The position numbers were made by a program, and so were the translations under genes. Positions 53,828 through 64,000 of a stretch of 64,000 nucleotides of DNA are shown here, in pieces. The first letter of the stretch is position 1, and every line of letters begins with the position of its first letter. This DNA comes from Moniliella sp. 'wahieum' (lineage: Eukaryota; Basidiomycota; Moniliellomycetes; Moniliellales; Moniliellaceae): NCBI GenBank assembly GCA_003971905.1, contig RSEE01000004.1, positions 1,054,001-1,118,000 on the forward strand. The letters are read 5' to 3'. The notes beneath the pieces were generated by a model that saw only the letters and a list, made by a program, of their open reading frames with translations, had not been told where the DNA came from and searched no databases.

Positions 53828-56800
53828 GGCAGAAGGGTTGTTTTGAGCGAGAAATGCAGAGGAAGAGATAGGGGGGTGGGAACGTGTGGCGGGGGAAGGG
53901 ACCGTCCGGCGGGGTTCACTAATGGCAGAGGAGCTGGTGGGCTGATGGTTACTGGGGAGAAGCCAATATCAAATCCGTTGGTGCTGGGTGCCGAGGAAGG
54001 AGCACAAGGCGTAAATGCGTCCTGGATGGACGTGCGTTTGGTAATGGTGCTTGCCGCCTCGAAGGGCAGGGAGAATGAGGTGTGGTGTGGGAGCAAACTG
54101 ACTGCGCTGGGGGTCGTAATGGGTGTTCGGATTGTGGAAGGTTCAGGAGAGGGGGAGGGAGGCCAAAGGTCGTGGCCGCAGTCCCATTCGGCTGGCCGCC
54201 TGGGCCGTAGGCGAAGGAAGACTGGAGGGGAGGCCACTGGGGAAGGCCTTGGACAGATGCTCGTGGCTCATGGAGGGTGCAGAGCGGGGTGGGAGCGATC
54301 AGGGGTGCTCGTTACGCTGTCAGGACGCGAGCGGGTGCGGGGCGGGGACGGGGACGGAAGAAGGAGCGGGCCTTGGTCATGGCTGGGTCTGTCCGGGAGT
54401 GGTGCATGTGGCGGGAGAGAGGGGGGCGAGAGAGGTGGTGGTGGGGGTGCATTCAGGTGTGCTTGGTGGGGCAGGGGTGGTGGTGCCTATATAATAGTAC
54501 GGTGTTGCGGTGCATACACACGCAGTAATACGGGCAAAAATGTGGCTCGCACTACGGCGCTGCGCTCTGTGTTGTATATGCTGGTGGCTGCGATGGCGCT
54601 GCTGGGCGGCGGCTACCGTTCTGCCGCCAGAGGGTGGACCCATGAACACGTTGGCCAGTCCATGAAATGCATGGGGGCTCACATGTGGGCTGAGAGCGCG
54701 CTCAGCCTTCGGAGTACTGAGTAGCACTGCTGGCGGATGCCTGTGGGAGGCATACGCATGCTCCAGTATCGTGGCTCCACCTGCCATCGGAGCCATGCGC
54801 GCTCACTGCCCCGTGCCCTGTCTCTTCGCCCCCCCCACCATCTCCCTCCTGCGGCTGTCGCGCGCTGTTGTGGGCAGCGCCACATACCCACACACTTTAT
54901 GTCCTCTCCCCCCTCCACCCCCCAAGGGAAGGATCCGTCGCCTTTCGCTCTTTTTACCGCACCCTGCGGTGCTCCCTTCATAACGTTGTGTATCCTTCCG
55001 GTCGGCAGACGCATTAATGCCATGCGCTAACTCCTCTCCAATAAGCTTCACACTCCTCTCTAACAGAAAATCAGTATGATCTCGTGTGCGCAGCGTGATG
55101 GACGTGATTGGTGTGCTCTCAGATCTCACAGTTGTATGCTCAGAACTCTCGTGATTGATCGAGGAGCGACAAGGGATCTGCAACCCGGGTAGTGTTCACC
55201 GCTGAAGACACGTTGAAGTCTCCGCAATGCCACAGCTGCCACACGGCTACTGAACCTTATCTTTTTATTGCACGTACGAGAGGGGGGCAGAAGTACCTAG
55301 CGTGTGGCAGAGGTCGTTAAGCGTTTGGTTACTGTCCTTGCCCCTGCGCCCAGGCCCCCCCGTATCTGCGCAATACAGACCAGCCTTTTATGACACGTGT
55401 GATCCCATCAGGCGTCCACAACATCCATCAATCCATCAGCACATGCATCTGAATGCCGTCGATGAAGTCGATGATGAGGTTATACTACCCATCAACATGG
55501 CTCTCCAGAATGGAAAAACAAAAGGGACCAGCGCTTCAGGATATAATACGCCAGAGGCTGTGCGCATAGGGCGATATCCAACACCCTGTTCGACCACACA
55601 CAGTTAATAGCCCCGCTCTTCTAGGTCAGAGGCACACATGCACATGTGTGGCTGGTATACCCCACGAACCATCCTGGCGAAACTTTTGAAGTATTGAGCA
55701 GCAGTATATCGCGGAGGTGGCAACTTTTCTCCACGTACTTTCGCAAGTGACAGTACCACCATTGCAGCACGAGAGATTGAGAATATTAAGACGCAGCACA
55801 AAAGCAATCCAAGCCAGCACGTGGCTGCCGCTGTGTAGGTACGCGCTTCGGCAAAATCGGGCTTATACTGGGCTGACGACCTCAAAAGAACTGGAGAGAG
55901 GCAGTGGGGCATCTAAAACACGTCAAAAGGGATTGCAGCGAAGTACAGCGGAGAAAGAGTATATAGGTGTGGGTGAGGCGTAGTTGAGCACTAAGTGTGT
56001 GGTTGTCAGCAGCGCGCTCGAGACGGGCATTGGATGACAAATGGCGTGTATATGCAGATCGGCGGGTGCGCTTTCAGGGCGCGAAGGCGAGGGGGTGGCA
56101 AGTGGGGGGGGTAGTAACGGGCAAGGGGCAATCGATACGCAAGGCGTGTTGGCAAAACACGAGAGCAAGGGAGCGAGCAAATGAATGTTGCCCGGCTGGG
56201 GGCTGGCACCCTTGGCGATGACGGATCCCGCGTGACTAGACTGCCCAACACTCGCCCCCTGTCGGGCGGGGTGGCGCGCACGAGGCAGTGAGGGATTAGG
56301 AGTGGGTGGATGCGCAGGGGGCAAGACAGTGGCGCGGTGGGACACGGTGGGCCGGGCTTTGGCTTGCCGGCTGGTGCCTGTTCGCGTTGCCGCCGCCTCA
56401 CCGGCTCACCGGTAGGTCACCGCCCGTGTTTGGACGGGAGATGCTCGGAGAAGGCGCTCGCACGCGGACCTGGGAGGGAGGGGAAGGGGAGGGCCGGTGG
56501 AGTCGGGGGGCGGGGGGGGGGCGGAGAGGGGGTTCATGTTACAGCCCAGACGACGACCACCATCGCTCGGAATGGGGGCGGGAGGCATGCTGGGCGTGCT
56601 GGGGCTCGGCGCATAGCGCTGCACCTGCTCTCTGGCGGGCGCACACGCTGGGCCAGGCTGGCGAGGCGCGGGCGGGGCTGACTAAGGGACCGTGCACAGG
56701 GCCAGTGTGCTGTGGCCGGCGCGGCGGCGGGCAGGGGTGGCGGGGGCGAGGGCGGGTGGCAGCGGCGTCTCTTTCACCTCTCCGTCGAGTCGGACGCGCC

Positions 56801-57003
56801 TGCTTGCTCGCCTGGGCTGGAGAACCTACGCATCGGCGTCTGCGTGTCTGCCCCGCACCGCCCGCATCCCCGATCCCCGCGCCGCAGCCGCCGCCGCCGA
56901 CGGTGTTGTTGTGCTGTGCTGTGCTGTGCTGCTGCCTGCCCCTCGGCTGCACGCTCTCGGCTGCCTCGCCCCCCGCCCGCCCCTGCATCGCTGCGTGCCT
57001 GCC
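53828..57003. other. long intergenic, possibly septin N-terminal extension at its left
   Basis: 53828-54271 has a minus-strand Ser/Pro-rich frame (RTSIQDAFTPCAPSSAPSTN) that could belong to the septin. A TATATAA at 54488-54494 lies beyond it. From 54300 to 57000 no gene is supported; the long plus-strand frames are GC-rich, repetitive and lack motifs. TCA-GATC-TCA occurs at about 55125-55134. The segment 56300-57000 is extremely GC-rich. Confidence 0.45.
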
Positions 57004-60000
57004 ATGCCGGCTGCGGCGCGCCCCGCCGCGCTGGGCTCGGCTGTGCCCGTGCTGAGCCTGGCGCAGCAGGACACCCTCCGCGCCCAGCTCGCCGCCTTCC
57101 GCCACGCGGCCCCCCACCCCGACCAGCCCCTCCCGCCCGCCCTCCTCCACGCCGCCCACGCGCCCCCCGACCGCGTCTTCGTCGAGGCCAGCATCGCCCT
57201 CGCCAGCCTCCTGCCCCCCGCCCGCCCCCTCCGCCCCTCCATCCGCACCGACACCTGCACCTGCACTGCATCTGTGCCTGCGTCTGTGCCAGCATCTGTA
57301 CCTGCTCCCTGCACCCGCATCCGCCCCCGCACCACCCATCCCCCCCGCGGCCTCCCCCTCCGCCCGCCCCCGCCCCCTCCCCCGCTGCACCCTCCGCCAC
57401 CCCCCCCGCCCGGCGCTCGCCACGCTCCTCAAGGCTAACCCCCGCGTCGCGCCGTACAACTCCTATGTCCATCCCGACGCGCTTTTCCGCGATCGCATCG
57501 CCTCTGCCCTCCCCGACAACTACGTGGCAAAGGATGTGCAACGCATCCTTCTTCCCTCGCTCTGGCCTACGGGGCTCGACGCCGATGCAGGGTGCCCACG
57601 CCCAACCCGCACGCCGCCGTGCTGCCCGATGGCATGACTGGCTTCAACGGAAGTTCCCTCGTTGCTGCCCACTCGGCCCAACTGAGGCGCGTCGTCGCCC
57701 AGCGTCTTGCCGAGCTCGATGCCCAGCTGTCTGCGTTGGATTCAGACCATCCGGGCCGCATCCCCTTGCTCGTGGACAGAACGCGTTGCAGCTGGTTCCG
57801 GTCCAGCGTCAGGCCGTGCTCAGATGGTAGGTACCTTCGGCCAGATGGCGTCCCAGCCTGCCGACCGTTTCGCCTTCCGCAGCTTCTTCCGCCCCACCCT
57901 GTCCGACACGCGGCAGCTGGACCGACTGGAGCGGGCCCAGCGCGCCGAGCGGCAACTCAAGGCCCAAGCACGGCAACAAGCGTCCCTGGAGCGTCTTTGC
58001 GCCCATGGTCGCGACTTGCTCTGGCCATCGTACAGCCCAGTTGAGCCAAGGCCGACAGTCCAAGAACCGGTTCGCTCCATGCCGATGCGGAACGGGAAGA
58101 GCAGAAGCGGATCGAGCGAATCAGCCGGGAGCGTCTGCAGGCCCTGCGTGCCGACGATGAAGAAGCGTACCTCAAGCTCATCGACACGGCCAAGGACACG
58201 CGTATTGCTCATTTGCTCAAGCAGACAGACAAGTACTTGGATCGCTGGCCAAGGCTGTGCCGCAACAACAGAACGACAGCATGGACCCTCGGAGCAATCG
58301 CTGGGCGGTGCCGAGGCTACGACGACCGGTGGGCCGGTGGATGAGTCGACGTTTGGGGCTTCACGTCCGGCAGACGAGGCGGACGATACGAGCAAGCTCG
58401 ACTTTTTCTCCATCGCGCATCGGATTCAAAGAGCCCATTCTGCGCCAGCCTGAGATTCTGTGGGCGGGCAGTTGAAGGAATATCAGATCAAGGGGCTGCA
58501 GTGGATGGTGTCCTGTACAACAACCGTCTCAATGGCATTCGCATGATGAGATGGGGTTGGGCAAGACGATTCAAACTATCAGCTTGATTACCTATTTGAT
58601 CGAGACCAAGCAGCAACAGGCGCCCTATATTGGTGATTGTACCCCTCTCGACCTTGACCAACTGGGTCAAGAGTTCCGCAAATGGGCGCCGAGCGTGAAT
58701 GGTCGTTTACAATGGCTCCCCTCCCGCGCGCAAGCACTGGCCCAGACTGTTCTAAGCAGGCAACTGGCAGGTCCTCCTGACAACTATGAGTTTATCATCA
58801 AGGACAAGAATCTGCGGTAAATCGCTGGTTCACATGATCATTGATGAGGGGCATCGCATGCATGAAGAACGCTTCCCCAAGTGTCCGTCACGCTTACCCA
58901 ACATTACACCAGCCGTTATCGGTTGCTTTGAACGGGTACGCCGACTGCAAAATAGTTTGCCCGAGCTGTGGGCTCTGCTTAACTTGTCCTGCCGCATCTT
59001 CAACTCAGTTCAAAGCTTCGACGAGTGGTTCAACACACCCTTTGCCAATGCCGGTGGACACGATGGGAATGACATCCACCTGAATGAGGAGGAGCAACTG
59101 CTAATCATCAAGCGTTTGCACAAGGTGCTCAGACCCTTCCTGCTCCGGCGTCTCAAGAAGGATGTTGCATCTGAACTTCCAGCAAGGTGGAGAAGGTGAT
59201 CAGGTGTCGCAAATCGGTGCTGCAAGCGAGGTTGTACAACCAGATGACCAAGCACAAGACCCTCTTTATCAACGGAGCCCATGATAGCAGCAGTAAGGCC
59301 GGTCACGGCTTGGCGGGCCTTCAAAATGCGTTGATGCAGCTACGCAAGATCTGCAACCACCCCTACATGTTTCCTGAAGTTGAAGACGCCATCAACCCGA
59401 CCCATGAGACGGGTCCGGACATTTACCGTGTGGCTGGCAAATTTGAGCTGTTGGATCGGGTTTTGCCCAAACTAAAAGCAACAGTCATCGGGTAGGTGCC
59501 CTCTCTCTTTCTCCCTGTTGGCTGAACTGTATATTAACTGATTTCCATTCTTCTTCAGGTGCTGGTATTCTTCAGATGACTCGTGCATGGATATTATCGA
59601 GGACTTTTTGCGATTGCGAGCCTGACTTCCCTCGTCTCGACGGTACCGTACCACCCGACCCGAAGACGATCTCGTCTTCTGACTGAGTTTAAACCAGCCC
59701 AACTCACCATACTTTATGTTCATTCTCTCCACTCGTGCGGAGGGTTGGGTCTTACTTGCAATCCGCTGACCGTGATCATCTTTGATTCGGATTGGAACCC
59801 GCATCAGATTTGCAAGCGCAAGACCGTGCGCATCGGATTGGGCAGACGCTCGAGGTACGCATTTTGCGCTTAATCACCGAGAAGAGTGTGGAGGAGAAGA
59901 TCTTGGAGATTGCCCATCGCAAGCTCGACATGGATGGCAAGGTGATCCAGGGGTAAGTTTGACAACAATGCCAGCAACGAAGAGCGGGACACGTTGTTGC

Positions 60001-61221
60001 GTGCCATGCTCGAGTCGGCCGAGATGAGGACGACGCTGGAGACGCGACGATTGGCGACGAAGAGTTGAATCAGATCATTGCGCGGTCGGAGGAGGAAAAA
60101 GGGATCTTTGCCAAATGGACGCTGAGCGGCGTGAAGCGGACCAGGCGTGGTGGCAAGCGACGGAGCACAAGGGTAGCTTCCCTGCGGACCGGCATGATCA
60201 CCGAGCCCGAGCTGCCCGATATGTTCCAGACCTGGTACGAAGAGAAGGCGCTTGCGGCACAGGAAGCGGAAAAGACGCGAGTCTTGGACGAGGCGCCAGC
60301 GTCGCGACGAACGCGCAACACTACCATCCGCTACAATGACGATCTGACCGAGGACCAATTTTGAATGCGATTGAGAACGACCAAGATCCCGAGGAGTTGG
60401 CCGCCGCAAAGAGGGCACGAAGCGAAAAGCGGCGTGCCAACGCTGCGGCTCGTGCTGCTCTTGCGACCAGCGACGACGAAGTTCAGTGGCGCCGGTCAAG
60501 CGCGGCCGAGGCCGTCCGCCCAAGACGGCACGTACCACGCCCGAGCCCCGGCGTAGGACCTCGGGACGAGAGGACGATGACGAGATGCCGCACGCAAACG
60601 CCGGCGAGCGTCTCCCTCGGACTCGTTGGCTTCCCCTGCGGCCACGACGAGTGGCGGGGGAGGCGGCGGCACATCGCAAAAAGGCGGCCAGGCAGCCGAG
60701 CTGGCACGGCGGGACGCGTGGCGCAAGTGCTGGCCCCCTGCTACAAGGCAGTGGAACAGCTGACAGAACCCGAGACGGGCCGAAAACGGTGTTGCTATTC
60801 ATTGATTTGCCCAACAAACACGAGTATCCCGACTACCGGGTTCTGATCCGCCAACCGATCTGTCTCAAGACAATCAAGCGTCGGCTGGATCGAAGGACGT
60901 ACCGCAATGCGGCCACGTGCCGCGCCGAGATTCGGTTGATGTGCGACAATGCGCGCACGTACAACCAAGAAGGTCCTTTGTGTGGGTGGATGCCAACGAG
61001 ATTGAACACGCGTTCAACGAGGTGTATGAGAAGACGGTGCCGCTCGACTTGAGGGGGGACGAGCCGGTGCCAGCGCCGATTTTAAATCCGGCCCGGGACC
61101 CCGTCACGCCGGCCTCGCCCATGTGGAGGGGGAGGCAGACGGATCGGCTTCCTTGCCCCCCCCCAAACTGTCCCCCGGTATGGACCTGCCGCCCTTGCCC
61201 AGCGCAACGCTGACGAGGTGA
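57004..61221 (+). CDS. STH1: Snf2/Sth1-type chromatin-remodeling ATPase (heavily frameshifted)
   Basis: Catalytic ATPase of a SWI/SNF- or RSC-type remodeler. ATG 57004 opens [20 protein letters not shown]; a QLQ-like [16 protein letters not shown] follows. Then an HSA region ([16 protein letters not shown], about 57920) and post-[43 protein letters not shown] (58110-58235). ATPase: [14 protein letters not shown], motif I GLGKT (58555), motif II DEGHRM (58845), [61 protein letters not shown]. An intron at 59492-59558 precedes VLVFFQMT; then [11 protein letters not shown] and [20 protein letters not shown]. The SnAC-like [18 protein letters not shown] follows, and a bromodomain ([35 protein letters not shown]). 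Single-base breaks occur every few tens of codons. STH1 versus SNF2 cannot be decided. Confidence 0.92.
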
Positions 61222-62108
61222 GCCTGGGGCCGCCACCCACTGGAGATGCAGGTGCTAGAACCCGAGGATGACACGGCGGTGTTGTAACCTGCTTCGTCTG
61301 CCGTTTTTGCATCGCGTCTGGCGTCCTCCGTACCCTTGGTCCCCTCCCCCCGTGACAAGACGGGTGGCCCCAAGGGGCCCCGCCCCTTTCGATGGAGGTG
61401 GGGGGTGGGGGAGAGCTGGTAGAGGCGTTCCGTTGCGCATTACTGTACTGGTCACCCTGTGTAGGATCTCTTGCTATTCCACTTTTGTTCCCTCTGATCC
61501 ACATCCGTTGATCTTCGTCTCGGTTGTCTCGGTTATCCGTCAGGATCCGCGCATGTCGAGGTCAGATTCCGTCCCGTACGCGAGTGTTTGTAGTGCTTTT
61601 GTCCCGTGCCTGCCCCGCGGCGCCCCTACCGAAAAAAAAAGCTCATGCCGCAGGGATGCGGAACGATGCGCCTGTCGGTCTCGGAGCTTGGGAGCTTCGG
61701 TTGAAGCGCGCCTGTGGTCGCAAAGCCAGAACAAACCGCCCAGCGCAAGGAGCCATCGAGTGATCGTGCAGCCCATACAGGGCAAAGTGCGTAATCGCAG
61801 CTTGCGGTGAGTACTGTGAGTCATGTGAGTATGGCACGGTGGAGCAGGGTGGAGCATGGTGGGGCACTGGTGGAACGTAAGGCTGAGTGAGGCTCAGCGC
61901 TATAGGACTTGTAACCCTAAGGTGACTAGATGACTCTTCCCTGCCCTAGGGACTTTCCTAGTGATCTAGTGATAGGGACGAGGGCCTGAAGAGTACGTGA
62001 GTGATACTGGTGATGTGTGGCCAGCGGGGTAGCAGCCGGTAGAGGGGGGAAGCTAGAGAAGGAGGGCCAGGCCCCAGGGTGCCTTACGTTACGTTACGCC
62101 ACTGCATG

Positions 62109-62408
62109 TGACGCGTGACGCCTCTGCTGTCTGGTGTTCGGGGCACACTAGGGCACGTTTCCAGCGATCGACCGGGTACAGATATTCATACACTGGCCCT
62201 GCGCCGTCTACGCGTTGCGCTTGAAGCTCGCGTGAAGCTTGAAGCTGGCTTGAAGATCCACTCGACCAATCTCTTTCCCAGGAGCATCATGCATCATTAT
62301 GCCGGTGGGGCGTTCGGTGGAAATGACCCTCTGTAGCAGAGTGGGGGCCCACATCCATCACATGCATCACACACGTCAGATCATCGATTGCTTGTTACAT
62401 GTTACATG
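62109..62408. repeat. cluster of TGA/TCA/TTA heptads
   Basis: TGA-CGCG-TGA at 62109-62118; TGA at 62222, 62233, 62240 and 62251 with AGCT-containing spacers; AGCA-TCA-TGCA-TCA at 62283-62296; TTA-CATG-TTA-CATG at 62395-62408. Confidence 0.7.
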
Positions 62409-62677
62409 TCGCTCTCCCCGCACAGCTGCCAGTCGCTCGTCGCTCGCTCGTCGGGCCTGCACAGGCACCTAATGCCTAACCCTGTCTAACCTAGGGCCTA
62501 ATATCGCGGCAAGCAAGCATTGCAGTAGGATCGACCAGGATCGACCCCTCCGACCCACCCAGTACCCAGTCCTCACCAGCTCGCCCCAGCCACTCTGTAT
62601 CCAATCCCGCAGTACTTCTCCAACGGCGTACTCAGCGTAATACACTCAGCGTTAACCTCACAGCGACTCAGCATTCG

Positions 62678-62695
62678 GATCTCAGATCTCAAATC
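62678..62695. repeat. GATC-TCA heptads
   Basis: GATC-TCA-GATC-TCA-AATC, exact 7-bp period; the reverse strand reads TGA-GATC-TGA-GATC. Confidence 0.75.
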
Positions 62696-63414
62696 GGGCG
62701 AATGTGTCTCATGTCCACATGCCCCCCACTGGAGCCCTATGCGAGCCATAAAATAGGACAGGCGCCCCATGCCGTGCCATTTGCTAGCTGCCAGACTATA
62801 GCCGAACCTATTAGCACGGAGCCAGTTTGCTCCCGACGCCGTCGAATGATTAAGGAGGGTGCTTGCACAGCAGTATACAGAGCATCCCAGTCGCTGATTG
62901 GGTCGAATGATTATCGATTATCTCGATTCATCGATTAATGGGCTCCACAGAGGCCCCTGAGGCTCAGGTGCTCGGGGCTGTCCAGGCCTGCCTGCGCGAG
63001 CGTCGAACCCGGACCTAAGCCTCCCCGGGACGTTTGTTGTTCTCCAGGTTCACAAGACCCCACACTATCGGGCTGCCTCTGTTGTCCCAATCTCCAACAG
63101 GCAGGCCCACCCCGACACAGCCGTGTCCTGAGTTTCTCTATAGCTGCCACCAACGCACTCTTACTTCCTCCCCTCATCGGCCTCATCCCTCCGGCCAGTT
63201 CGCCAATCCTGGCTCATTATTCTTTGCTCAGCGCTCGGCGCTCGACCTCAGCCGTTCGTCCCCCCGCCCGCTCTCTCGGTGTCAACGCCCTGCGACCCTG
63301 TGTGCGCGCCCCTTGCGCATCCACGGCCCCTCCGCCCCACTTCGTTTTGTAAATCCGCTGAGTGCCCCCCCGCCAACATCCGCCCCTGAGTGCAAGCCAC
63401 GCTTCCCCCGTGCG

Positions 63415-64000
63415 ATGGCCCACAAGCTTATTCCCCCGCCGCAAGCTCCGCCGCGTCCCGGCCGACTCGAAGGTGGCTGACCTGCCTGCTGAGTCTCAGC
63501 AACATGGCACTGCCCCGTCCCCGTCGGAACAACACTCTCTTGCTCCTTCTAGCCCTCGATTTCTGCATCACACGAACCGACCACTGGACTGATGAGTACA
63601 TCCCAGGATCTCCTGCCCCCTGCCCGTGCCCAGCCCTCTCCGGCCGGGCATCCTTCTCCCCGGAGACTGTCGAATCTGCAACGGGAGCAGCGAGAGCGGC
63701 GAGAGCAGCTGATGCTCTTCCGCAATGCAGCGCTCCATCCCTCCCTCACCGGAAACAGCGAGGAGATGGGCGCGGTGGGACCATGCACTCTCTCAACGTG
63801 CTCAACTATCGGGACCCCCTGTTGAAGAGCAGATGTGTGCGTCTCACTCTGGTGCCTTTGAGTGGAGCGAGTGGGCGGCTGCACGCCTCAACCTCCCGCT
63901 TCCAGCGCCTCACCGACACATCAATCCTCCCATTCCAATTTGCTCGCCTCCCTCGACGCGCACCAGGATCCAGGGCGGAAGCCGCGGCGCCACGGCCGTT
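63415..64000 (+). CDS. start of an unrecognised Ser/Pro-rich gene, cut by the window
   Basis: ATG 63415 opens MAHKLIPPPQAPPRP. The coding sense then moves to another frame after a C/G-rich run (DSKVADLPAESQQHGTAPSP) and again near 63590, where a block PSPRRLSNLQREQRERREQL and MLFRNAALHPSLTG looks like a charged helix. The gene runs off the right edge. No domain recognised. Confidence 0.45.

Larger units (their letters stand above)
61222..63414. other. intergenic with heptad arrays
   Basis: No gene supported. Heptads at 62109-62122 (TGA-CGCG), 62222-62253 (TGA-AGCT), 62283-62300 (TCA-TGCA), 62395-62408 (TTA-CATG) and 62678-62695 (GATC-TCA). An A-rich run AAAAAAAAA sits near 61630. The remodeler's C-terminal coding may extend to about 61290 if a short intron or indel is assumed. 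Confidence 0.55.

Noticed and set aside
53639-54724. A 361-codon plus-strand protein
   Set aside because: It runs antisense to the septin P-loop exon and its N-terminal region; Gly/Arg-rich composition is what the reverse of a Pro/Ser-rich frame gives.
56539-57459. Long minus-strand Gly/Ala/Arg-rich frames
   Set aside because: Shadows of the extremely GC-rich leader of the Snf2/Sth1 gene.
785-61221. Programmed ribosomal frameshifting as a general feature of this genome
   Set aside because: Break sites share no slippery heptamer or stop-codon context, include both gains and losses, cluster in homopolymers, and affect genes that are never frameshifted elsewhere.
7103-62695. Telomere-like repeats
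   Set aside because: The 7-bp arrays are short, internal, vary in the tetramer and lack the G-strand bias of telomeres.

Overview
The window is nuclear DNA of a fungus. It carries spliced genes with short introns (about 50-200 nt, GTAAGT/GTACGT/GTATGT donors, CTAAC/CTGAC-like branch points, YAG acceptors). It also carries fungus-type genes: a Csr1-type Sec14 protein, an Iml2/TTC39 protein, PAC1/LIS1, a septin, a Tvp38 protein, isocitrate lyase and a Snf2/Sth1-type remodeler. The GC-rich sequence, intron-rich small genes and long Ser/Pro-rich proteins suggest a compact basidiomycete genome, possibly Ustilaginomycotina. That placement is an inference; no marker gene was compared.

Layout. 0.8-5.2 kb: Iml2/TTC39 and Csr1-like genes in tandem on minus. 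6.2-6.7 kb: NC2beta (Dr1). 8-9.6 kb: intact five-exon PAC1/LIS1. 10.5-11.4 kb: proteasome assembly chaperone 2 (plus). 11.4-12.5 kb: mitochondrial NFU1 (minus). 13.5-15.1 and 16.6-22 kb: long unrecognised Ser/Pro-rich proteins (minus). 24.0-24.5 kb: a four-exon 64-residue membrane protein, divergent from cytochrome c1 (to 26.2 kb). 27.4-29.1 kb: isocitrate lyase (minus). 29.9-35.3 kb: gene-poor and repeat-rich. 35.5-42.0 kb: Ser/Pro-rich protein, Hikeshi/OPI10 and a protein with WDDAPS repeats (all plus). 43.2-44.3 kb: AN1 zinc-finger protein. 44.6-45.9 kb: mitochondrial carrier. 46.9-48.1 kb: Tvp38/VTT membrane protein. 48.7-51.3 kb: ribosomal proteins uS4, eL21 and eL39. 52.3-53.8 kb: septin. 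57.0-61.2 kb: Snf2/Sth1-type ATPase. 63.4 kb to the end: start of an unrecognised gene.

Two features stand out. First, almost every conserved gene is split by one-base frameshifts, mostly a missing base in a short homopolymer, while PAC1 and eL21 are clean. This points to an indel-rich draft consensus, so most gene models here were assembled by family alignment across frames. Second, the non-coding DNA carries many short arrays with a 7-bp period: a fixed TGA or TAA (TCA/TTA on the other strand) followed by a changing, usually self-complementary tetranucleotide (TGCA, CCGG, CGCG, CTAG, ACGT, AGCT, GGCC, GATC, CATG, TTAA). I know of no description of this. In the gene-poor region these heptads flank copies of a dispersed element of about 200-230 bp.

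The genes do not form one pathway. The mitochondrial set (NFU1, cytochrome c1, a carrier, probably the small membrane protein) and the clustered ribosomal genes are the only functional groupings visible.
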